A stretch of 64,000 bases of DNA from Citrus sinensis (GCF_022201045.2 NC_068562.1:5810001-5874000); one strand, 5' to 3'; counted from the first letter of the stretch, positions 28,975 through 42,620 are shown. Translations and numbers: made by a program. Notes: generated by a model from the sequence alone, not told the origin.

Positions 28975-29960
28975 TTTGAATCTAAAATTAGAATCATTGA
29001 CAATGTTTACTTTGCAAAATAGATGCGAAAATTATAATCGGAATCGTCGGCTCACCCTAATTTGAGAATAAGAAATGAGAGATTGACTCCCCAAAATAGG
29101 TTGGGAGTCAGTCTCCCATTTCCAGTATTACCAATGTTGACCCTTATAAAATTTTCAAAAATTTAAAATTTTGAACATACCTCCATTAAATTAAAAATTA
29201 TAAATAACAAAAAAAAAAAAAGAGCAAACATTTCGAACCCTTGAGGCAGCCTCCATCGTAGCCAAATCACTTGAAGAAGCCTCCATCATAGCCAAGCATT
29301 TCTGGCCTCCCTCCCAGCACTTGGATTAGGCGCCATAGCGGCAGCTTCCCAAATCACAGCAACTACACTCGCTGTCGCTGAAAACAGTAGTCGTTGATGC
29401 GTCAGCAGTCGATTTCACATGGAAGCATTAGCCATCTCCTCCCCATCGGCAACCATGCAGTCCATGATGATGATGATTATTATTTTTTGAACCGATGATG
29501 ATGATTTTTTTTTTGGCAAAAAAGATGATGATGATTATTTTTATTATTATTTGAGAAATTGATGATGGTAATTTTTGATATTATTGTGTTATTGATGATG
29601 ATTTTTTATTCTGATTATTTGGTTGTTTTGATTATTATTATTACTATTATTTTTTTAAATGCATGATTACTATTATCATCATCATCATTATCATTATTAA
29701 ATAATAGTAATAATTCCAATAATTAACGTACAAAATAATAATTATGACAATAGCTAATTAAGAACTTTTTAATAATTTGAAACAATTTAACTCATTCATA
29801 TTTCAATTATAAGACAAAGTAAACACATTAATAGCATTCTAACTCATTCTGATTTTGATTAATACATTTAAGTAAATAACTTAAAATGATTCCCATTCTC
29901 TTTTTACATTCCATTCCATCTTAATTCTTATTTAGTAAATGCATCATTAAGCTAATGGAT
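28975..29960. repeat. Low-complexity and MITE-like segment related to 46480-46990
   Basis: GATGAT and TTATTA runs (29467-29700), then a segment whose reverse complement resembles 46500-46700. The clearest match is ATTAATGTGTTTACT, with similar order of AATTGTTTCAAATTATTAAAA and AGAATGGGAAT-like tracts. Homology is by eye and moderate. Confidence 0.35.
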
Positions 29961-30819
29961 TAGGTGGCTAATAATAGTCCAATTTACTTTTTTTGAGATT
30001 TTTATTATTAATAGGACAATTTCAGACAAAAAGTCCGCTGCCGAACACAATTTTTTTTTTTTTTGAGTTAGACTATTGGCACCTTATGATCTTCTCATAA
30101 AACCCTCCTTTTAGTTATATTCATTTTATTTTCGAAAATATCTCTTTTTTTAGATACACTTTTCTAAGTTTTCAAATTTCATTTGATTTGTTTTATTTTT
30201 AAAACTCAAAGTATTATTGTGCTACTTTTTTTAATTATTTTCAATTTTATTATTACTCTACACACAAATTAAAAAGTTATATGAGTGATAAGTTTTTTAA
30301 TATTAATCATTGGTTGAAATAACACATATTTCAAATTATAATTTCAAAGTAATTTTAAGTATAAAAATATTTAAACAATAAGAAATCAAAAGAGAACAAT
30401 AGATTATAATTAAATAAAATTATAATTAAGGACAATTGAAAATTAAACACATAAATTTTTTTTCCAACAAATCATCCCCCCGCCCCCCACCCAAAAAACA
30501 TAGAGTATAGGTGGTGGAACTTTTAAGAGGTACATGGGTTCGATTGGATTTGATTGTGGCGATCCAAAAACAGCAAATCGTGGGAATATTATTAAGTGGG
30601 CTGGGTTAATCACGTACAATTAGTATATGAAGTCCATAGCCCATAGATGAATCTGTGACTCGTAATCATAACGCGCAAAACAATAGCACGCAACGCAAGG
30701 GCGGGCGTGTATCGCAGGAAACGGCACCACGAAAGAAGCAACTAGCCTCTAGTCTAGGCAGTGGGCGTATGCATAGCGGCAGGGAGAGTCTAACAGTAAC
30801 GTAAGGAAAGAAAGAAAAA

Positions 30820-33800
30820 ATGGGCGGCGGAGGAAGAGAAGGGAGGAGCTACAGGTCTCGCACTCAACGAAAACATTTCAAGCAAAGCAGAGAGAATGTT
30901 TGGAAACGTTCCAAATCAGATCCCGATTCTACTGACGGTCATGCGTCTCCGTGGCAACCCTTCGCCACTCAGAATCCCTCCTTCGATGAGTACTACAAGG
31001 TCTACTTTACTTGTTTTCCTTGATGCATCTTACAGGTTTCTTTCTATATTTGTTTATTTAATTATTTTGTTTTTAAATGCTTTAATGAGTTTGTGTAATT
31101 ATAGGAGCAAGGGATTGTGGCGGCTGAAGAATGGGACAGGTTTATCGAAGTTCTTCGTAAGCCATTGCCTGCTGCTTTTAGAATCAACTCTAGGTAATTA
31201 TAAAAAAATATTTCTTACACATTTTTTTTTTATATTAAAATTGTTGCTTCTAGTGAGTTCTCTATCTTATGTGCTATTTTACTTTAAATTATGGAGCGCA
31301 TAGTCTTCATTTACTAGAAACATTTTGAAAACAAATTACCACTACTCTTGGTGTTGTTTAGAGCTTAACTTGTTTAACAATTGGGTAAATTTAGAATAGG
31401 GAGTTGCTGCTCTGTAATTGTGAATTGTTGGCTTGCAACTTCATGCTTAACTTAATGCCTACATTATCTGTGGTAATGTCCTGGAAATTCTTCTTTGTGT
31501 TTGCTGCTGTCGTTGGCATGTGATTAGCTATGTTTGGTTGGTGATTTTCGACTTGGATTACCTGTTGAGTGGGTTGCTTGGCCTGTGGAGCTTAATTAAC
31601 TGGGTACATAGCTCCTTCGATTCCCAGGTATAAGCACTAGATTGTAACTAGTTTTATTTTCACATATTGCTCAACCTCTATGCTAACAAGGAGGGGGCGG
31701 CGGAGCTTTTAGGTTTAAAATAAAAAAAGAATTGATATTGAAACAGATTACATTATGCTTGTTAAATAATAATAATGTATAAGAATCAAGGGAACTCAAA
31801 AATTAGAATTTCAAATGGTACTGGAGTCAAAGTTTGTGGATTGGTTGCTGATTGCATTGAAATTCTATAGGAATATTGGGAGGCAATAGTAAAACTGATC
31901 CGGGATTATGTCGTCGGATATGTTAGCCGATAGTTTTATAACAGGATTAGGCTGCAGCAGGCATGGTGGTAGAGGTTGTGTTAACGGGGCCATCAGCATT
32001 TTCTGTTATATTTTTCTATTTTCTGAAACAAAAGGTTATTCAAATCCCGGTGGCACCATTAACAGCAACTGAAATTCGTCTAAACGATCCATTCTTGGCC
32101 TTTTTTGGGGTATTTCCAGTACTGAAATTATGGAATAAAAGGATGGTTTACCAAGGGTGCTCTTCTTCTTTCCTGTGTTGAAGGACTTTCCTTATTCCTA
32201 TGCTTTACTCCACACTTGATCTTTCCTTTTCCTTTGAACTTAATTTTTCTTTTCTCAGCTATTGAATGAGTCATCGCAAAAAATTTGTAGCTTAGTTAGT
32301 AGTTTTTGTTTTTTATTTTTATTTTGCAGTAGCCAATTTTGTTCAGATATTCGATCTCAGTTGGAGAATGACTTTATGAAATCTCTTCAAACTGAGGTAA
32401 GGCACAATATTTACTTCCTGAGAGTAACACATCTAAAATCGTGCTGCATTCTCTTCAGAACTTATTGTCTTTTATTCTTCAGGTAATCGAAGAGGGTGAA
32501 GTGGAGCCTATTAGACCGTTGCCTTGGTACCCCAACAATCTTGCTTGGCATTCAAATTTTTCTCGCATGCAGTTGAGGAAGAACCAAACCCTTGAGAGGT
32601 ATTATGCGTTATATGATGTTCTTTTTGGTAGCTTTAAGTGGTAACAGAGGAATGGCTTCACCCTAAAATGTATAAAGGAGGAGCTGTATGGAGCCTCACC
32701 AGTAATGCTAATTCCTTCTATGTTCATTTGGTTATGTGTTTATATGAATCTTTCTGTGTGTGGATGGTTGCATGCATAAAAATTACTCGTAGTTACTTTA
32801 GTCTGTGTGTTTTACAATACAAATTTGAATTGGTAAAAGCTGTGATGGAAGTTTAGGCACATTGAATATTGGTGTCCAAGATTTCCTATGAGAGATCTCT
32901 CTCTCTCCTTTTTTTTTTTTTTTAATTCTCATGCATTAATAATCACAGAGAACATATGATATTTAAACTTTGCTGCAACAAACCTGCCATGATACAGTTT
33001 TCAGATAATCTTGTGCTGAGAAAGTGAAGTTTGGTGAAAAAGGTCAAATTTTGCTTCAAAAATAAGGATTCATGATCAGGAAGAGTTTATTGGGTGTTTG
33101 GGAGAATTTAGTAAGTGACCTCAATACAGTAAGAATTTGATTGTACCTTGGTATTTGGTCGAGGATAAAATTTTCACTAAATTTTTTATGTTAGTTTATG
33201 GCCATATACTTGCTTACTGCTAGCTTTTCATGAAAAATGGTGGATTATGATGGGAGCATTGGGAACTTTGTCAGGAGATGTAATTTCTCGATGCTATGAA
33301 CCCTCTTCAGTTGTGCAAGTATTGGCTGCAAGTCTGTATTTGGAATTTTGGAGTGTTTGTGTTGAGTTTGTAGCTCCTAATATAAGTCCTCTTGTATGGA
33401 AACACCATGGCTAATATTTATATTGGATGTAAACTTCTTTTCTTGTTTTAGCTTTCTTCTGTGCAGATGCTAAATCTTTAGCTTAGTTGTCAGTTTATGG
33501 TGTTTGCACCTGTCACTTGAGAGCTGTTTGACTTTATTCTGTCAATGATCATGAAAAGCATAAGCTGTTCATCTCTCTCGTTAATTTTATTAATAATATC
33601 AATATTTATTCTGTGTATTATCATAAGCTATGCTATTAACAACTTTAATTCAAATGATATGATTTACCTTTTTGTTTGTTGGTTCTTTGCTATTGGAATC
33701 TTTTTACAGTATGTGTAAGTTGTCTGAAATATGATCAGCTGATTTGGATTATTGAACTATATGTGAAAGAGTTAACATTAATTATGATTACCACTTTCAG

Positions 33801-36800
33801 GTTCCACAAGTTCCTAAAACTAGAAAATGAAATCGGAAACATCACCAGACAGGAGGCTGTCAGCATGGTGGGCTGACTTAACTGTTGGGGGTTTTGCAAT
33901 AACATTATTATTTATAAAAATTTCTGTGTTCAATGGCTGCAGTTTTTTCTTCAGCTTAAGGATTGTTTCTGTTGTAGGTACCTCCCCTCTTCCTGGATGT
34001 GCAACCAGATCATTTTGTACTTGACAGTAAGCAACTTATGCACATCTAAGGCTTGTTTCTCTATTTCTCTCTCTCTTAAAAACAAAGCTTGTTTTCCCAT
34101 TTTAGTTTATGCAAATGATGTTCTCTGTCTGTCTGTTTTTATTTATTATTATTTAAAAGCTTCATAGGAGGTTTTAATTTATACTCTTACATCTCAGCCA
34201 AGATCTAGCTCTAGTTGTAAGGAGCTACCTCGCTAGTAATCAGGTCTTGGGTTTGAGCCTCACTAGCATGCGTTGGTTAATAAATAAATAAATAAAGTTT
34301 ATACTCTTACATCTTAATTTTGCATCTTGTATACCTTGCTATTTTGATATGGGTTTTGAGTTGCAGGTTATAGGCATGAAACACTAATGCATTATTAATC
34401 CAAAAATTGAAAACAAACGTAATGTGGTTGTCCTCACTGCTTTCTCTTGTGTTATCCAGTGTGTGCAGCTCCTGGTTCAAAAACATTCCAATTGCTGGAG
34501 ATTATACATCAATCAACAAATCCAGGAGCTCTTCCTAATGGAATGGTTTGTCCTACTTTAATTATCTTCTATGCCAGTATCTACTCTATCTGGTTCATTT
34601 GGTTTCTTCTGCTTCTCTTTCTCTGTATTACATCTAAAATGTAGCTAGCAACATTACTGCTAATTTGCTAGAGCAAGTTTTCATGGTCATCTGTGGAGCT
34701 CTTGTTTCATTATTTTAGTTCTGTTTGCTAATTTGGTTCATTTTATTCTTTCTTCAATTTTTTTTTTAAAAAATTCATCAATAGGTTATAGCAAATGATC
34801 TTGATGTCCAAAGATGTAATCTTCTCATCCACCAAACAAAACGAATGTGCACTGCCAACTTGATTGTCACAAATCATGAAGCCCAACACTTCCCTGGTTG
34901 CCGAGCAAATAAAAATTTCTCCAGTGCTTTCGATAAAGGAATTGAATCAGAGTCAAACATGGGTCAACTTCTATTTGACCGTGTGCTATGTGATGTTCCT
35001 TGCAGTGGAGACGGTACCCTGCGCAAGGCTCCAGATATCTGGAGAAAATGGTTGGATATTTTTCTCTTAATACTTTTTTAAATCTTCATTTGCTGTTTTA
35101 CACTACATGTGGAATTAGTTTTGCATTGCCATAATGCAGGAATGTAGGATTAGGCAATGGGCTCCATAGCCTACAAGTTCAGATAGCCATGCGAGGTACC
35201 TTTCCTAAAAACATATAATATTGAAGTTCTTTTATGATCTATGGTCAAATGGTTTTTAAGTTTTCTAGGTTGGTAATTTTTTATTATTGTCTTTGTGTGT
35301 CACGGAGTTGAATATGTTGATGTTGCTTTTTGATTGTTAGTCATGCTAGCCTAGGTCAAAATTATCATCCACTATTTGCTCAGGGTCACATTGGCTGATA
35401 AATGAACCCTTACCAGTCAACTAGTGAAGACCAGAAAATTGATGAAATGCCTGATGTCTGTCTGAACACAGCATTCTTGATAAGTCATTCGATTCCAAAA
35501 GTTTTAATTCCATTGCCGTTGCATAACAGGCATATCAGTCCACTAGAGGTTGTTTGACTCATTTAGTTTTCCTTGAAAGAAAAACTTTTTGAAGAGAATG
35601 TCAAGATGATTGGTATCTTGATAAATACTCTTATCCTTTTTTTTTGGTTTAATAAAATTGAGATTTTGGATGAATGTCTATTGCTTAAACATTAACATAC
35701 TTGGTAACCTAGAGTGTTAACAGTGTTGCTCCATTATCTCAATAAGCCTGCCACATACTTAATTTTGGATTGGGCTCCTTTCTTTTTCTAAGAGTTATTT
35801 CTTTCCATTTCCATTCAGCGGGGCATATTGCACTTACGATGGTGGTTTTTGTTACTGCAGGTATATCTCTACTCAAAGTTGGTGGAAGAATTGTTTATTC
35901 TACCTGCTCCATGAATCCAGTGGAGAATGAGGCTGTGGTTGCCGAGGTAATGTATTTGTTATTACATGTAACCATTTATAGTTTGGTGGTGAAATGTGTT
36001 AGATTGTTTTATCATCATTAGAATTATGATAAAGTAATGATTTACTTGTTTGCTGTCGTTTATAGATATGATCTTACTGGTTGCACCCCCCAAGTCACCA
36101 TCTTTTATGACTCATTGTTGTTTGCCAGGAACATTTTATGTTTTACATTCTACTATGGTTTAATAATGTTGCCCTTGTCTTCCACATTCTTCAGATTTTG
36201 CGGAAATGTGAAGGATCTGTTGAACTCGTTGATGTCTCAAATGAGGTTCCCCAACTTATTCGTCGGCCAGGTCTTAGAAAGTGGAAGGTGAGTCATGACT
36301 CCTCTGAATCCAGGCTTTAATCCTGTTCCTGTCTATGGTTTGATATGCTATTTCTATATGGATCAAAATTTGTGGTGTGCATTAGTTTGTGTCTTGCTAT
36401 TACTAAACTTATGCTATACAATGAAAAGTCTTTCCATTGCCTAAAACTCTGGAGTTAAGCATTTGCATCTTTCTGGACGTGTCAATAGAAAACAATACCT
36501 GCTCCTGGTCGGACACTCTAAATTGATGTTTGGTAATGTGCACGAGCATGTGAACCCTTAATATTATGTTGACAGGAACACGAACAAGATTTAAGACATT
36601 AAAAAAGTAACAAACTACTAGGCTTCATTGTTGAGTAAATATATGGTAAAATTCTGGTTGCTGTAAAGAGAATATATCTTGTTGGGGGTATAAAATAAAA
36701 AATAAAAACATTTTAAAAGCTTTATAATTTGTGTTGACACCTAAACACATTCCGGCATTTTGCTTATATAAACAATGTGATGTATATTTTGGTCTCAATT

Positions 36801-38944
36801 AAGAAAAGTGTTATGACCTTTTACTTTTATCTGCTTGTGTTTGGCATTACACTAGTCTGCTGCATTTGAAATACTATGTTCTCTGTGTATGTAGGTACGT
36901 GACAAGGGCATCTGGTTAGCTTCCCACAAACATGTTCGGAAATTCCGGAGAATCGGGATTGTTCCCAGCATGTTCCCTTCTGGCAGTAGCCATATGGACG
37001 TAACTGACATTGAACCTAAGCATGGGAATGTTACTGATGTAAATTCTGATGAAGGACTTCAGCAAGTGGAAGATGTTTTGACTTCGGCGGATGATTTGGA
37101 AGAGGAAGTCTCCGATCTTCCATTAGAACGTTGCATGAGGTTAGTTCCTCATGATCAGAACTCTGGAGCCTTTTTCATTGCTGTCCTCCAGAAAGTTTCC
37201 CCGCTGCCAGGTAATAACACTGGGACAGCTTGTTATTTTTATAAATTTATAAGTTAAGGTTTTGGCTTTACTATAACTAAGAATATTTAGCTAATGCTGG
37301 TGGCACAAGCATAATAAGCTCCATTTAGTATGATGCTTGATGACCATCTGCTTCTGCAAAGCTTGAGTTCCAACAATGCGAGGAGCATCAGTGCTTCCTC
37401 CCTTTCTGAGCTTTCAGTTGGCATCTATGAGGAAATATGTATATTTATGTATTCTTACAAGTCTATTTCCTGCAGTAGTCCAGGAGAAACATATCAACCC
37501 AGAAGAGAAGATGCTCCCTAGAAATGATGATCCACCTAAAAAATTACAAAACCAGGATACAGAGGAATTGAATGGAATGGAGGTTGATTTAGCAGACGGT
37601 ACAGATGAAAAAGATCCAGAAGGCTCTTTGGAGGCTAATTCTATTGATAATGAAGATGGGGCTGCAGTGGAACCTGATCCTTTGACATGTGAAAAGGTCG
37701 ATTCGGAGGAAACTGAAGTGCCTGTTAACACGGAAACAAAATCTGAAAGAACTGGTGGGAAGAGGAAGTTACAAATTCAAGGCAAATGGAAAGGGATTGA
37801 CCCTGTTATTTTCTTCAATGATGAAACTATTATCAACAGCATAAAGACATTCTATGGCATCGACGACTCGTTTCAGCTTAGTGGTCAGCTTGTCTCCAGA
37901 AACGGTGACACAAACCGTGTGAAGAGAATTTACTATGTTTCGAAGTCAGTTAAGGATGCTCTTGATCTAAATTTCCGAGTTGGACAGCAACTTAAGATAA
38001 CTTCTGTTGGCCTGAAAATGTTTGTAAGTATATTCCAGCATAACTTGGCTTCCAGTCGTTCTAATCTTTATTATTTTTCCTTGCCTTGCACTCCCTTCCA
38101 ATGGACTTGGGTCAAAGTTCTTTATCCACATCTTTTGCTACCCATTCTCAGCTTATTTGTGTTCTACTCATTTAGAATTAAAAACTCTCATTAATCACAG
38201 ACCTACGTATTTACCAACTTTATTTCACTCATTGTCTCTTTACTAAAGCTATGAACAAAGGAGCTACATGCTTGATCTGCAACAAAGAGTTGTCCAAATG
38301 AACTAAAAAAAATTCTATTTTTAGATTAACTTTTTACTTATTTTTTCTTTTTCCTTTAAACAGGAGCGGCAAACATCCCGGGAAGGTAACTCTGCACCAT
38401 GTTCTTTCAGGATATCATCTGAAGGTTTACCAGTAATTCTTCCATACATCACCAAACAGATTCTATATGCATCTCTGGTAGACTTCAAACACCTTTTGCA
38501 ATACAAGACTATTAAATTTGCGGATTTTGTTGATGCTGAGTTTGGAGAAAAGGCTTCAAAGCTGATGATGGGGTGCTGTGTGATAGTATTAAGTAAAGGT
38601 CTTTACAGTGCATACTGTTACAAGATGTTAATAGGTTCACTGAATTTGTTTGTTTACTCAATTATTGATCTGCTGATTCGGCAGGTGGGGAAGCTTTGTC
38701 AAATCCTGTCCAAATTGATGCGTCAACAATAGCAATAGGATGCTGGAAGGGTAGGGCCTGTTTGAGTGTGATGGTTACAGCAATTGACTGCCAGGAACTG
38801 CTAGAAAGGCTTTTAATGCGTTTGGAGATTGAAAAGGGTGATTTAGTTCAGGAAAACGCTATGGGGACCGATGAAGTGCAAGAAGAGATGAATGATAATG
38901 GCAAGGAGGAGCCAGAAAGTCTTGAAGTGGCGGTGAATACTTGA
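30820..38944 (+). CDS. tRNA (cytosine-5-)-methyltransferase, NSUN2/TRM4 family, 837 aa
   Basis: Fifteen exons: 30820-30999, 31105-31193, 32330-32396, 32483-32598, 33801-33867, 33978-34026, 34460-34545, 34785-35050, 35140-35195, 35861-35946, 36195-36287, 36895-37210, 37476-38023, 38364-38598 and 38685-38944. Phases match at every GT-AG junction. The protein carries the Rossmann methyltransferase core: SAM site MCAAPGSKTFQLLE (about residue 190), ANDLDVQR, the motif-VI catalytic cysteine region LCDVPCSGDGT, GNGLHSLQVQIAMRG, and STCSMNPVENEAVV with the second catalytic cysteine. An acidic linker (EELNGMEVDLADGTDEKD) and a C-terminal PUA-like RNA-binding part follow. The N-terminus is basic, as in nuclear TRM4. 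The enzyme makes m5C in tRNA variable loops and some mRNAs. Intron 6 carries a SINE. Arabidopsis has two such genes (TRM4A/TRM4B); this looks closer to TRM4B by length, tentatively. Confidence 0.95.
34195..34297 (+). mobile_element. tRNA-derived SINE with 17-bp target-site duplication
   Basis: A 103-bp insert in intron 6 of the TRM4 gene is bracketed by a perfect 17-bp direct repeat, TTTATACTCTTACATCT, at 34178-34194 and 34298-34314. The insert starts with a degenerate A box (TAGCTCTAGTTG), has a B box (GGTTTGAGCC, close to the consensus GGTTCGANNCC) about 40 bp later, and ends in TAAATAAATAAATAAA. Pol III boxes, a simple-repeat tail and a long perfect duplication define a SINE. Very short for the class, so possibly a minimal or 5'-truncated copy. 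Confidence 0.85.
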
Positions 38945-39710
38945 TGTGATAGCAAGTGTTTAGACCCCTGACTACCTTCATTGTTGTGGTAGCAAACTTA
39001 TCATTATATATTTTTGTATTCTTTCTAAACTATTTCTGTTTAACGTGTGCAACAATTAGATTTTTTTGCCATGCAGCCAAAAACAATTTTGAGAGTAGGT
39101 AAACTTTTTGTTGCTGCAGTTATTTATTTTCTTTCAGGCTTAGGAATCCTTCGAAGAGCATGCCAAAGCAATATGGCACATAACTATGATATGGATAAAG
39201 AGAGCTCTCTAGATAATCTTGATTAAAAATTTTATTTTATTTTATTTATTTATTATTATTATTATTGTGTGAATATTAAGAACGCAAGCAAAGAGAACGC
39301 AAGAACACAAGCAAATATTTCAAATCCTTGAATCATTAAACGTAAAGTAGAGTGGGAAATTGAAGCCAAAATGGCAGCTGTATATTTTGAGAGGCGTTTT
39401 ATGCTCATGCCACAGTCTTAACATTTCAACGCCGGGGATGGTTTACATGCAATTAACATGCAAAATTATCGACCAAGGGTCAAGATTAACGGGACAAGGC
39501 CAACCGTAAAAAGATCAAACAAATGAGGTTCCACTCAGCTTTGACTCTGGTTCTATTTTTGCATTCAAAATAAGGAAAGAATCTTCTGCTCCTACGAGAT
39601 AACTAAGCCAATGTGAAAAATATACACACCAAACGCACAACACCTTTCAAAAAAATGTTATTAACTACATAAAACCGATTCGTGCAATATGAGAGTAATA
39701 TCAAATTGCA
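38945..39710. other. Convergent spacer between TRM4 and RABA genes
   Basis: About 770 bp contain the 3' UTRs of the two genes that face each other. A TTATTATTATTATTG run lies at about 39250-39267. No gene. Confidence 0.6.
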
Positions 39711-40879
39711 TCATGTTCTACAGCACATGCTGCTCTTGGCAGGGATTTCTTGAGCTGGGCCTGGAACAAGAATCTTCTTGCCAGAAAGGGATGCAGGGTT
39801 GCCATTGCCTTGACCTTCACCAGCAGTTAGATTCTTCTTGTTTACAATGTTGAAAATCTCAGTCAACACAGTCATGAAAGCATTTTCCACATTAGTTGCT
39901 TCCAGTGCTGAGGTCTCCAAGAAGAATAGTCCTTCCTTCTGAGCAAATTCTTTGGCATCTTCTGTAGGAACCGCCCGCTGCTCCTCAAGGTCACTTTTGT
40001 TGCCAATGAGAATGATAACAATATTCTTGTCAGCATGGCTTCGCAACTCTTCCAGCCAACGGGGTATGTGATCAAAGCTCTGGCGTCTGCTAATGTCGTA
40101 AACCAGCATTGCCCCAACAGCACCTCTGTAATATGCACTTGTAACAGCCCTGTATCTGCTCATTACACCAAAAGGACAAGGAGAGGAAGGAAATCGATAA
40201 ATTATAAATCCAATGCCTGGTGTGCCATGACAAACTGTACAAATTAAATCCACAACTCATGCAGCAGGATCATTCGAGAGTAAGTAACTCTTATGTCCAA
40301 TCCAATAACACTAATAATCCGATCACTAAACAGGATCCCCCAATTCACTTGTATCACAGAAATCAAACACAAGTTTTAAGCGATTAAATCAACGCACTTT
40401 AAACCGCAAAGATCAATCTGATATGCATAGTTAATACACATCGACAAATAACCCATATTTGGATGAAATCACAAACATTCAAAGGCATCAACCGAACCCA
40501 GTGGTTCAAAACTGCTACTGAACCTAACCCACAATACAGTTTCAGCAAAAATCTAAAGTAAAAACATGCGATACAGAAACAATCAGATCAGAAGCTATTA
40601 CACACGTAAAAGAAGAAGAATTGAGAAGTGAAAAAAAAAAAGGCACCGTTCTTGGCCAGCAGTGTCCCAGATCTGTGCCTTGACGCTCTTATGTTGAATA
40701 ACTAAAGTCCTAGTTTGAAACTCAACTCCAATGGTGGCTTTAGAGTCCAAACTGAACTCGTTTCGAGCAAACCTTGCCAGTATCTGAGACTTGCCGACGG
40801 CGGAGTCTCCGATTAAAACAACTTTGAATACGTAATCAATTTTCTGATTGGGATCTCCATAGCCTCCTCCGCTGGCCAT
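39711..40879 (-). CDS. RAB11-type small GTPase (RABA4-like), 225 aa
   Basis: Minus strand, two exons: 40879-40647 and 40155-39711, with a phase-2 intron inside the Arg codon of GQER. GTP-binding motifs are all present: P-loop GDSAVGKSQ, switch I with TIGVEF, switch [17 protein letters not shown], and ETSAL. The P-loop glutamine and the [11 protein letters not shown] tail resemble the RABA4 subgroup. The C-terminal CC is the geranylgeranylation site for membrane anchoring. RABA GTPases drive traffic from the trans-Golgi network and recycling endosomes to the plasma membrane and cell plate; RABA4 members act in tip growth and callose deposition. Length is standard for the family, and the start matches the usual acidic/Gly-rich N-terminus ([19 protein letters not shown]). 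Confidence 0.96.
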
Positions 40880-42086
40880 TTCTACTGAGAGTTAGTAAGA
40901 GATCGAGCTTACCAAGACCGACCAACTTCACAAATCACAATATTTGAACAAGTTTAATTTGTTGGGTGGGATGAAAATATGAAGTATGACTGATGGGTAA
41001 CAGTGAAAAGGGTGGGTTCCACCAGTTGCAGAAACGAAATCATAAACTAATGGCGTAAAGTTGCGGTGTCTGTAAGGATGATGGCTTGGCTATAGCGTAT
41101 GTCTCGGGTGAGCTGTCTCATTGGTCTTTTTTTTTTTCATGTTTTAATTTCAATATACACTATTTGAGTTTGTTTTCAAGCAAAGCGAGACGGCCGGGAT
41201 CTTGTTAAATTCGAGGCTAAAAGTCTAGCGACTGTCGGTTCCAGTGATCATGAAATGCGGGCTTAATTTGTGATTGTGAAAAGATTAAGGGTCGCAACGT
41301 TATTACCATTCTAAACATTATTCGAAAAACCTAATCAAAGGCAAACGTCGTTTTCGCTTGATCGATAATAGATAGCTGATAAAATTTGACGCAATTTAAT
41401 TAATTGATAGCAACACAATAATAAGATATGAGTATGAATTATTAAATTTGATATGATTATTAAATGAATTTAAATTGACACGATTTTTTTAATGTTGGGT
41501 TAGTGTTAAAATTTTTGATACATTTGTTCACTTAATAATACGATTATCTTTTTTTATTCTAAATTAATTTGTAGGTTTTTATGATCAAAATTTAAATATT
41601 AGACATTATTTTCTTTCTTTATTTTTTATTTTTGAAGGATAAACATATACACAGTCCTTCATTTTTTAAATTTTATATAGATTAGGAACGTTAATAGTGT
41701 AAATGTGTACAATATTGGTAGACATGTATGTTTAATAATATCGATATAATTAAAATTTTAATAGTTTAAATGTGTAATATATATATAATATTGTTAAATA
41801 TATAAATATCAATCGAGTCATTGAATAATCTTTTTTATTTTTTGTGTTAGATTAGTGTCTCAATATTTTGACACGATTATTAAATAGGTCGTGCTTGATC
41901 AACCTAAATTTAGTATAACATGAAACTGATATAATGTGAACATGATTTAATGACCCATTTTCTCAATCTAGATAATGCATAATTAAGCGCACTTGTATGA
42001 TAAAAAGTGCAAAACATTGCTCTCGATCAATGATTATGACAAAATGAGGAAAGAAAAGTTTAATAAAAACATTAATAATTTCAACT
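40880..42086. other. RABA promoter and AT-rich spacer
   Basis: Upstream region of the minus-strand GTPase, followed by AT-rich DNA. No open frame of interest. Confidence 0.5.
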
Positions 42087-42160
42087 TGGCCCATGCAGGT
42101 CTCGAACTTGTGACCTTCACGTTATTAGCACGACGCTCTTACCAACTAAGCTAATAGGCA
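42087..42160 (-). tRNA. tRNA-Ile (anticodon AAU), probably decayed
   Basis: The reverse complement folds as a 74-nt isoleucine tRNA. It has D arm AGCTTAGTTGGTAAGAGC, anticodon arm TCGTGCTAATAACGTGA with AAU in the loop, and T loop TTCGAGA. Against the canonical sequence several C-to-T or G-to-A changes break pairs: the first acceptor pair is T-C, and two T-stem pairs are lost (ACAAG against CCTGC). A and B boxes remain readable. No intron; no CCA encoded. I think it is a pseudogene or a weak gene. Confidence 0.75.
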
Positions 42161-42357
42161 GTTACAATTGACGCAACTTTTAATTATTTATTCGAAGCGG
42201 TTAAATGAGTATTTATTCTCTTCATTCCGTGCCGTGGCTTTTGCTTGTAAAATATGTTTCACTTCCAACTTCCAAATTTATATAACAAAGAGGGATGCAG
42301 TTAATACAAACACTCGTAGTACATTTTAATAAAAAATAATGATTGAGCTTTAGTTGT

Positions 42358-42620
42358 AAGGTGAGTTTAACATTGAGGTTGGACAGCTGTAATTTAAAAG
42401 TTACAACACTAAAGTGTTTGGTAAACACTAGCTGATGTAGTTTGGAAGCTATATTAATATAATTTTTCTCTTGTATGATGAAAAATTTATTATATCTTTA
42501 ATAATTTTGTGAAAATCATTATTTAAAATTTATATTTACTACATATTATTAACTTTTGCTTCATAATTATAATTTTTTTTTTCACAGCAGATGTAGCTTA
42601 AAAGCTACAACACTTTAATT
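42358..42620 (-). repeat. MITE-like repeat, inverse copy of 14880-15118
   Basis: Reverse complement of this block shares over 200 bp with 14880-15118. Its ends contain TGATGTAGTTTGGAAGCT and AGATGTAGCTTAAAAGCTACA, suggestive of terminal repeats. No coding capacity. Confidence 0.6.

Larger units (their letters stand above)
26284..30819. other. Repeat-rich AT spacer upstream of the TRM4 gene
   Basis: Holds dispersed repeat copy B (26810-27330), a diverged tandem-repeat cluster (27418-28690), GAT/TTA low-complexity DNA (29467-29700) and a segment similar, inverted, to 46480-46990. No protein gene seen; the 71- and 62-codon frames near 28234-28522 are inside the repeat cluster. Confidence 0.5.

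Noticed and set aside
29467..29700. GAT/TTA-rich stretch as a possible regulatory array
   Set aside because: Plain low-complexity sequence with no regular period or conserved core.
37376..37475. Upstream extension of the open frame into the TRM4 exon 13
   Set aside because: A CAG acceptor at 37473-37475 in correct phase shows that this part is intron.
39872..40247. Extra open frames on both strands over the RABA exon 2
   Set aside because: Shadows of the GTPase coding sequence in other frames.
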